NCBI GenBank assembly: GCA_030151665.1
Contig: JASLDB010000207.1
Location: forward strand, 1 to 11,006
From: Neisseriaceae bacterium
GTDB lineage: Bacteria > Pseudomonadota > Gammaproteobacteria > Burkholderiales > Neisseriaceae
Reading direction: 5' to 3'
DNA length: 11,006 nt
The number at the start of each line of letters is the position of its first letter. Within the stretch, counting starts at the first letter, position 1. The position numbers and the translations under genes are program-made. Under the pieces are notes generated by a model. It ran no database searches and had not been told where the DNA came from. It saw only the letters and a program-made list of their open reading frames with translations. Of the stretch, positions 7,367-11,006 are shown one piece after another.

Positions 7367-8908
7367 ATGCTTGAAGAAGCATTTGACATGACACCAATGA
7401 AATACACTTTTGTGATTTACACCATTGGGATGATTCTAATTGGCTTGGTGGCTTACCTGTCTACCAAAAATTTATCAGACTACATTTTGGGTGGCCGAAA
7501 AATGGGCACCGTTGTCACCGCTTTATCTGCAGGTGCATCTGACATGAGTGGTTGGTTGCTTATGGGCTTACCCGGTGCTGTATTCGCTGCAGGTCTTTCG
7601 CAAAGCTGGATTGCCATTGGTCTGTGTGTGGGGGCTTGGTTAAACTGGTATTTTTTATCGGGGCGATTGCGTGTACACACCGAGGTTTGTAATGACTCAT
7701 TAACCATTCCCGAATACCTCACCCAACGCTTCCAAGACCCTAGCCGCATTATCAGCATTGTTTCTGCGGTGATTATCTTGGTATTTTTCACCATTTATTG
7801 TGCTTCTGGCATTGTCGCTGGTGCCCGTTTATTTGAAACCACCTTTGCCTTACCTTACCACACAGCCATTTGGTATGGTGCCATTGCCACCATCGTTTAT
7901 GTGTTTATTGGCGGTTATTTGGCGGTAAGCTGGACCGATACTGTTCAAGCCACTTTGATGATTTTTGCCTTGTTATTGCTACCTGTTTTTTGCTTCTTGG
8001 CCATTGGCAAAGTTGGTGATACTGGCCTTAACAGCATGCAAGTTTTACAAAGCATCGAAGCATCACGTTGGAATCTATTTGAAGGCATGAGTGCCATTGG
8101 TATTATTTCCTTAATGGCTTGGGGCTTGGGTTATTTTGGTCAACCCCATATTTTGGCGCGCTTTATGGCAGCAGACAGTGCCAAAACCATGAAAAATGCT
8201 CGCCGTGTTGGCATGATTTGGATGGTGCTTTGTTTGGGTGGTGCTGTGGCAGCTGGTTTCTTGGGCTTTGCCTTCTTTAGTCAAATTCCAAGCTGGAACA
8301 GTGCCCAAACCGTTTTTGCCAACAAAGAGTTGGTTTTCCTAGAAGCCACCAAAATTTTGTTTAATCCTTGGATTGCAGGCATTGTCTTATCTGCTGTTTT
8401 GGCAGCAGTAATGAGCACATTAAGCTGCCAACTATTGGTTTGCTCAAGCACATTAACCGAAGACTTGTACAAAGGCTTATTGCGCCCCAAAGCAGGTCAA
8501 AAAGAATTGGTTTGGTTTGGTCGTATCATGGTATTGACCATTGCACTGATTGCCATTGCTTTAGCACAAGACCCTCATAGCGGCATTTTAAGCTTGGTGT
8601 CTTATGCTTGGGCGGGTTTTGGTGCTGCATTTGGTCCTGTGATTTTATTGTCTGTATTGTGGAAACGCATGACACGCCGCGGTGCCATCGCTGGCATGGT
8701 AGTGGGTGCAGCAACCATTTTCTTGTGGACCACACCATTTGGTGAGGCCTCATTGGCAAGCATCACAGGTTTATATGAAATCATCCCCGGCTTTATCCTA
8801 GCCTTGGTGGCCATTGTCATCACCAGTATCAATGACAAAGAGCCATCTATTGAAATGCGTGAAAAATTTGATCGTGCAGAAAAAATGTACCAAGATGCCA
8901 TCAAATAA
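7367..8908 (+). CDS. putP: Sodium/proline symporter
   Basis: Inner-membrane Na+-coupled importer of L-proline of the solute:sodium symporter family (LeuT-like fold, about 13 transmembrane helices), which supplies PutA with substrate. At 513 residues it is close to E. coli PutP (502). Nearly identical blocks are visible: STKNLSDYILGGRKMG (32-47), TALSAGASDMSGWLLMGLPGAVF (51-73) with Asp59 equivalent to the Na+-site Asp55 of E. coli, FTIYCASGIVAGARLFE (141-157), GYFGQPHILARFMAA (255-269), and AAVMSTLSCQLLVCSSTLTEDLYKG (346-370), where Ser350 and Thr351 are the conserved sodium-site pair. The ATG has a strong AAGGAGA site at 7354-7360; an in-frame Met at residue 8 lacks one. Divergent from putA and probably repressed by it; a strong terminator follows. 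The assignment is firm. Confidence 0.97.
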   Translation: MLEEAFDMTPMKYTFVIYTIGMILIGLVAYLSTKNLSDYILGGRKMGTVVTALSAGASDMSGWLLMGLPGAVFAAGLSQSWIAIGLCVGAWLNWYFLSGRLRVHTEVCNDSLTIPEYLTQRFQDPSRIISIVSAVIILVFFTIYCASGIVAGARLFETTFALPYHTAIWYGAIATIVYVFIGGYLAVSWTDTVQATLMIFALLLLPVFCFLAIGKVGDTGLNSMQVLQSIEASRWNLFEGMSAIGIISLMAWGLGYFGQPHILARFMAADSAKTMKNARRVGMIWMVLCLGGAVAAGFLGFAFFSQIPSWNSAQTVFANKELVFLEATKILFNPWIAGIVLSAVLAAVMSTLSCQLLVCSSTLTEDLYKGLLRPKAGQKELVWFGRIMVLTIALIAIALAQDPHSGILSLVSYAWAGFGAAFGPVILLSVLWKRMTRRGAIAGMVVGAATIFLWTTPFGEASLASITGLYEIIPGFILALVAIVITSINDKEPSIEMREKFDRAEKMYQDAIK

Positions 8909-8937
8909 ACTCATTCAATAAAAAGCATTGCTGATAC

Positions 8938-8972
8938 AAAAAAGCCAGTCAGTAAAACTGACTGGCTTTTTT
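8938..8972. terminator. Strong terminator after putP, usable in both directions
   Basis: GCCAGTCAGT (8944-8953) and ACTGACTGGC (8957-8966) form a perfect 10-bp stem with an AAA loop. Six A precede (8938-8943) and six T follow (8967-8972). It ends putP, which stops at 8908, and would also stop any leftward transcript crossing the degraded region at 9000-9300. Confidence 0.93.
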
Positions 8973-9379
8973 CGCAAATGTACCCTCAAAAATATAGCTA
9001 ATGTTAAACTCTTCTAAAAGTGGGAGGATTACCGTGTAACAAACCCTTCATAGTTGAACTCAAGAGTTATTTTAAGGATAAAATTCTTTTACAATAACTT
9101 TCCCACCCTGATCCCACTCTATCCAATTACCACGTTTGTTACCATTAATATAATAACCTTCAATCATTTTATTACCATTACTATACCAATATAAACATTT
9201 ACCATTTTGTTTATCATTTAAAAACTCACATTGCATCGTAACGACACCCTCACCTTTTGAAGATGTACCCTCAGGTAAAATATCGCCAATATCTCCTTAT
9301 CCTTCACATGCTCATAAAATGAAGAAAACCGTTATTTTATTAAATGACTTACCCAAATTTTTTCATTATTCAACAATAG
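8973..9379. other. Degraded intergenic stretch between putP and the DUF1653 gene
   Basis: Apart from the MORN-like remnant (9072-9236) no gene is apparent. ATGTACCCTCA occurs at 8978-8988 and again at 9263-9273, each followed within a few bases by AAAATAT, giving a short direct repeat that brackets the remnant. An AACTC-AA-GAGTT palindrome sits at about 9057-9068. No transposase, tRNA or target-site duplication of a recognised element was seen. Confidence 0.45.
9072..9236 (-). pseudogene. Remnant of a MORN/YwqK-like repeat protein (54-codon tail)
   Basis: The reverse strand encodes 54 residues from an ATG at 9236, ending in TAA at 9074-9072. It holds two spaced units of the kind found in MORN-repeat and YwqK-family proteins: NGKCLYWYSNGNKMIEGYY (11-29), then INGNKRGNWIEWDQGGKV (30-47). 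This is too short for such a protein. The frame stays open upstream to a TAA at 9299-9297 and reads DILPEGTSSKGEGVVT before the Met, while the neighbouring frame reads FSSFYEHVKDKE just upstream, as if one longer gene had shifted frame near 9290. No good ribosome site precedes the ATG. I infer a decayed 3' end rather than a working gene; a real small protein cannot be excluded. YwqK relatives are sometimes called antitoxins, but no toxin partner is visible. Confidence 0.5.
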
Positions 9380-9634
9380 TCAAAACCCATGTTGAATCAT
9401 CAACAAACTTTCACACACTTCTTGCAACGCAAAACGTGGCTTTTCGATGCCATCAACCAACACCGTTTCGGTAAACATACTCAGTGGTCGCACCCAAAAA
9501 TCATAATCACTATAAAGGGTTTGGTAAAACACCATTACTTCTTCGGTTTCTGAGTGTCTGGCTAAAGCGTAAACGCGGTATCGCTGGCCTTTGTAGTGTT
9601 GGTAAATGCCCAATGGCAATGTGGGTAATGTCAT
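9380..9634 (-). CDS. DUF1653 domain protein (84 aa)
   Basis: A small cytosolic protein of unknown function. The whole chain is one DUF1653 domain: LPLGIYQHYKGQRYRVYALARHSET (6-30) followed by an acidic Glu-Glu, a FYQTLY block, then DFWVRPLSMFTETVLVDG (45-62) and PRFAL. This follows the family pattern of 'G.Y.HYKG..Y.V...A.HSET' and 'WVRP..MF...V..DG...PRF'. The ATG at 9634 has AGGAGA four bases upstream (9644-9639). It lies just downstream of lpxC in the same direction, but the lpxC terminator lies between them, so it is expressed by read-through or by its own weak promoter. I know of no established biochemical role and propose none. Confidence 0.88.
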   Translation of the reverse strand: MTLPTLPLGIYQHYKGQRYRVYALARHSETEEVMVFYQTLYSDYDFWVRPLSMFTETVLVDGIEKPRFALQEVCESLLMIQHGF

Positions 9635-9656
9635 TTTGTCTCCTGTGTGATGCCAT

Positions 9657-9691
9657 AAAAAAGCACCATTAGCCCATGCTAACGGTGCTTT
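9657..9691 (-). terminator. Rho-independent terminator of lpxC
   Basis: On the minus strand GCACCgTTAGC and GCTAAtGGTGC pair around a 4-nt loop, with flanking A/T pairs extending the stem, and a six-T tract follows (complement of A at 9657-9662). The one internal mismatch is a G-U wobble in the minus-strand RNA but an A-C mismatch in the plus-strand RNA, which shows that the hairpin works leftward, 25 bp after the lpxC stop. Confidence 0.85.
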
Positions 9692-9715
9692 GTATATTAA
9701 GAATGTCTTTTTGGC

Positions 9716-10630
9716 TTAATCGTTTGGTAATTCATGAAAGGCACTGGGCAAATCATCCATATCTGAAAAACTCACCCATTCATAGCAAGTTGGATCACTC
9801 AATACTTTGCGCAGCAAGGTGTTGTTAATGGCATGACCTGATTTGTGACCAATAAATTCGCCAACAATCGGGTGGCCTGTCATGTACAAGTCCCCTATCG
9901 CATCCAAAATTTTATGGCGAACAAACTCGTCAGGGTAACGTAGACCTTCGGGGTTTAAAACATCCAAGTCATCAATCACGATGGCGTTGTTTAAGTTGCC
10001 ACCCAAGCCTAAGTTATGGCTACGCATCAATTCCACTTCTTGCATAAAACCAAAGGTTCGGGCGCGGGCAATTTCATCCAAATACGACTTCCCAGCAAAA
10101 TCGATGGTATAGGTTTGGTTGCTTTTATTAAAAACAGGGTGATCAAATGCAATGGTTAAGGTGATTTTGTAGCCATCGTATGGCAAAAATTTTACCCATT
10201 TATCACCCTCATCTACTTCGATGGGTTTTAAAATGCGCAAGAATTTTTTATCGGTTTTTAAATCCACTACGCCTGCATCTTGCAGTAAATAAATAAATGG
10301 TAGGCTTGAACCGTCCATAATTGGGATTTCAGGTGCATTGAGTTCCACTAAAACATTGTCGATACCAAAGGCAGAAAAAGCCGACATGATGTGCTCAATC
10401 GTTCCCACTCGAACACCCAAATCTGTCACGATAGTGGATGACAATCGCGTGTCATTAATCAAATGGGGCGCCACCAAAATGGCTTCACCTTGTTCATCAC
10501 TCAAATCGGTTCGGCGAAAACGAATGCCTGTATTGGCTTTTGCTGGGTGCAAGGTCAAAACAACCCGTTCACCAGAATGCAAACCAACGCCTGTGACACT
10601 AATGGTTTTGGCTACCGTTCTTTGCAACAT
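9716..10630 (-). CDS. lpxC: UDP-3-O-acyl-N-acetylglucosamine deacetylase
   Basis: Zinc-dependent cytosolic enzyme that removes acetate from UDP-3-O-acyl-GlcNAc, the committed step of lipid A synthesis. The 304 residues match the family length. The zinc ligands are His80 in GTIEHIMSA, His239 in VRHKILD and Asp243; Glu79 is the general base and His266 in HKSGHAINN the general acid, with Asp247 nearby. The block AIVIDDLDVLNPEGLRYPDEFVRHK resembles neisserial LpxC and is the best taxonomic hint in the window. The ATG at 10630 is preceded by only a weak GGGA; an in-frame TGA six codons upstream excludes an earlier start. It stands alone, with a gene-free region upstream and a terminator downstream. 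In E. coli LpxC is controlled mainly by proteolysis; whether that applies here cannot be read from the sequence. Confidence 0.97.
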   Translation of the reverse strand: MLQRTVAKTISVTGVGLHSGERVVLTLHPAKANTGIRFRRTDLSDEQGEAILVAPHLINDTRLSSTIVTDLGVRVGTIEHIMSAFSAFGIDNVLVELNAPEIPIMDGSSLPFIYLLQDAGVVDLKTDKKFLRILKPIEVDEGDKWVKFLPYDGYKITLTIAFDHPVFNKSNQTYTIDFAGKSYLDEIARARTFGFMQEVELMRSHNLGLGGNLNNAIVIDDLDVLNPEGLRYPDEFVRHKILDAIGDLYMTGHPIVGEFIGHKSGHAINNTLLRKVLSDPTCYEWVSFSDMDDLPSAFHELPND

Positions 10631-10666
10631 AATTGTCCCATTTCTTCATTTCTTAACTTAAGCACT

Positions 10667-10672
10667 ATTGTA
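10667..10672 (-). promoter_or_regulatory. Possible -10 element of lpxC
   Basis: TACAAT (minus strand) is a 5/6 match to the sigma70 -10, about 37 bp upstream of the lpxC ATG. No good -35 lies at 16-18 bp, so this promoter is weak or depends on an activator. The nearby palindrome at 10699-10723 would lie around position -35 to -60. Confidence 0.25.
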
Positions 10673-10698
10673 AAACACTCAAGGGCATTGATTGTATT

Positions 10699-10723
10699 AA
10701 ATTTATCGCGCTCCGATAAATTT
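10699..10723. repeat. 25-bp palindrome upstream of lpxC
   Basis: AAATTTATCG (10699-10708) and CGATAAATTT (10714-10723) are perfect 10-bp arms around CGCTC. With only four G/C pairs in the stem and no U-tract in the lpxC direction, a protein-binding site is more plausible than a terminator. It lies about 70 bp upstream of the lpxC start and 60 bp from the first DnaA box. The binding protein is unknown. Confidence 0.5.
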
Positions 10724-10785
10724 TAACTATTATGCCACATCACTTGTTAACATAATAATTAAACACCAGTTTGAATAACTTAATC

Positions 10786-11006
10786 TTATCCACAAAAAGA
10801 ATCTTCGTTACTAAATTATTCACATTTCGCAAACTTTATACACAGGTCTTAATCACATCTAATTTGATCAATAAACTCTTATTTTAAATAACAAATTTAA
10901 CTTATCCACAAGCATAATGGATGTTCAACATTATCATCCATTTATAAATATAAAAACTTTAGAATGAATAGAAACAAAAAAAATTAAAATTTTTTTAAAT
11001 TTCGAT
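10786..11006 (+). other. DnaA-box cluster with AT-rich tract: candidate replication origin (runs to window end)
   Basis: Three perfect DnaA boxes lie in one orientation: TTATCCACA at 10786-10794, TTATACACA at 10836-10844 and TTATCCACA at 10902-10910. TTATTCACA at 10816-10824 is a near match and TTAATCACA at 10849-10857 a weak one. Beyond them 10941-11000 holds only five G/C in 60 bases, fitting a DNA-unwinding element. No gene is visible from 10631 to the edge. This arrangement matches known bacterial origins (boxes on one side, unwinding tract on the other); lpxC and the DUF1653 gene point away from it. A DnaA-regulated promoter, for example of dnaA itself beyond the right edge, is the main alternative. 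The function is inferred; the boxes are seen directly. Confidence 0.6.
10916..10942. repeat. Inverted repeat between the last DnaA box and the AT-rich tract
   Basis: AATGGATG (10916-10923) and CATCCATT (10935-10942) are perfect 8-bp arms with an 11-nt spacer; a second, overlapping palindrome ATGTTCAACAT lies at 10921-10931. The position, exactly between the rightmost DnaA box and the 92% A+T tract, suggests a structural or protein-binding role in opening, but this is inference. Confidence 0.4.

Noticed and set aside
9000..9071. Possible small RNA or attachment site between the putP terminator and the MORN remnant
   Set aside because: Only a short AACTC-AA-GAGTT palindrome was found; there is no clear promoter, terminator of its own or tRNA-like sequence.
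1..11006. CRISPR array, insertion sequence, prophage, toxin-antitoxin pair or novel defence system
   Set aside because: No regularly spaced repeats, transposase, integrase, nuclease or partner-gene arrangement was seen; the intact genes are ordinary metabolic and envelope genes.

Overview
The window looks like chromosomal DNA of a moderately AT-rich betaproteobacterium, most likely in or near the family Neisseriaceae. The strongest hint is LpxC, which closely resembles my recollection of neisserial LpxC from the N-terminal MLQRT stretch to the end; PutA, PutP and the D-2-hydroxyacid dehydrogenase fit a Gram-negative proteobacterium. I saw no copies of the classical neisserial DNA uptake sequence or its known dialects, so a genus that lacks them, or uses an unrecognised one, is possible. 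Genus and species are inference only.

Layout, left to right. (1) 1-300, minus: the first 100 codons of nagB (glucosamine-6-phosphate deaminase), running off the left edge. (2) 301-665: a divergent regulatory gap. (3) 666-1622, plus: a D-2-hydroxyacid (glycerate/hydroxypyruvate-type) dehydrogenase followed by a hairpin terminator. (4) 1743-3092, plus: a secreted phytase-like/esterase-like protein, converging on putA across a bidirectional terminator. (5) 3156-7097, minus: putA, a full trifunctional proline dehydrogenase / glutamate-semialdehyde dehydrogenase with an N-terminal ribbon-helix-helix DNA-binding domain. (6) 7098-7366: the divergent putA-putP control region with two GGTRCAAC repeats, one overlapping the likely putA -35. 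(7) 7367-8908, plus: putP, the Na+/proline symporter, with a strong terminator. (8) About 8973-9379: an eroded stretch holding a remnant of a MORN/YwqK-like repeat gene. (9) 9380-9634, minus: a DUF1653 protein. (10) 9716-10630, minus: lpxC with its own terminator. (11) 10631-11006: a gene-free, AT-rich stretch with a 25-bp palindrome and a cluster of same-strand DnaA boxes followed by a roughly 92% A+T tract, which looks like a replication origin or another DnaA-controlled region.

Working together: putP imports proline and putA oxidises it to glutamate while repressing the shared control region when proline is scarce, a classical put locus. nagB feeds amino-sugar phosphate into glycolysis, and the dehydrogenase belongs to two- and three-carbon hydroxyacid metabolism. 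lpxC commits UDP-acyl-GlcNAc to lipid A. The central genes are ordinary and well conserved. The parts that deserve a second look are the non-coding ones: the DnaA-box cluster, the lpxC-proximal palindrome, the put operators, and the decayed MORN gene with its flanking short direct repeat.
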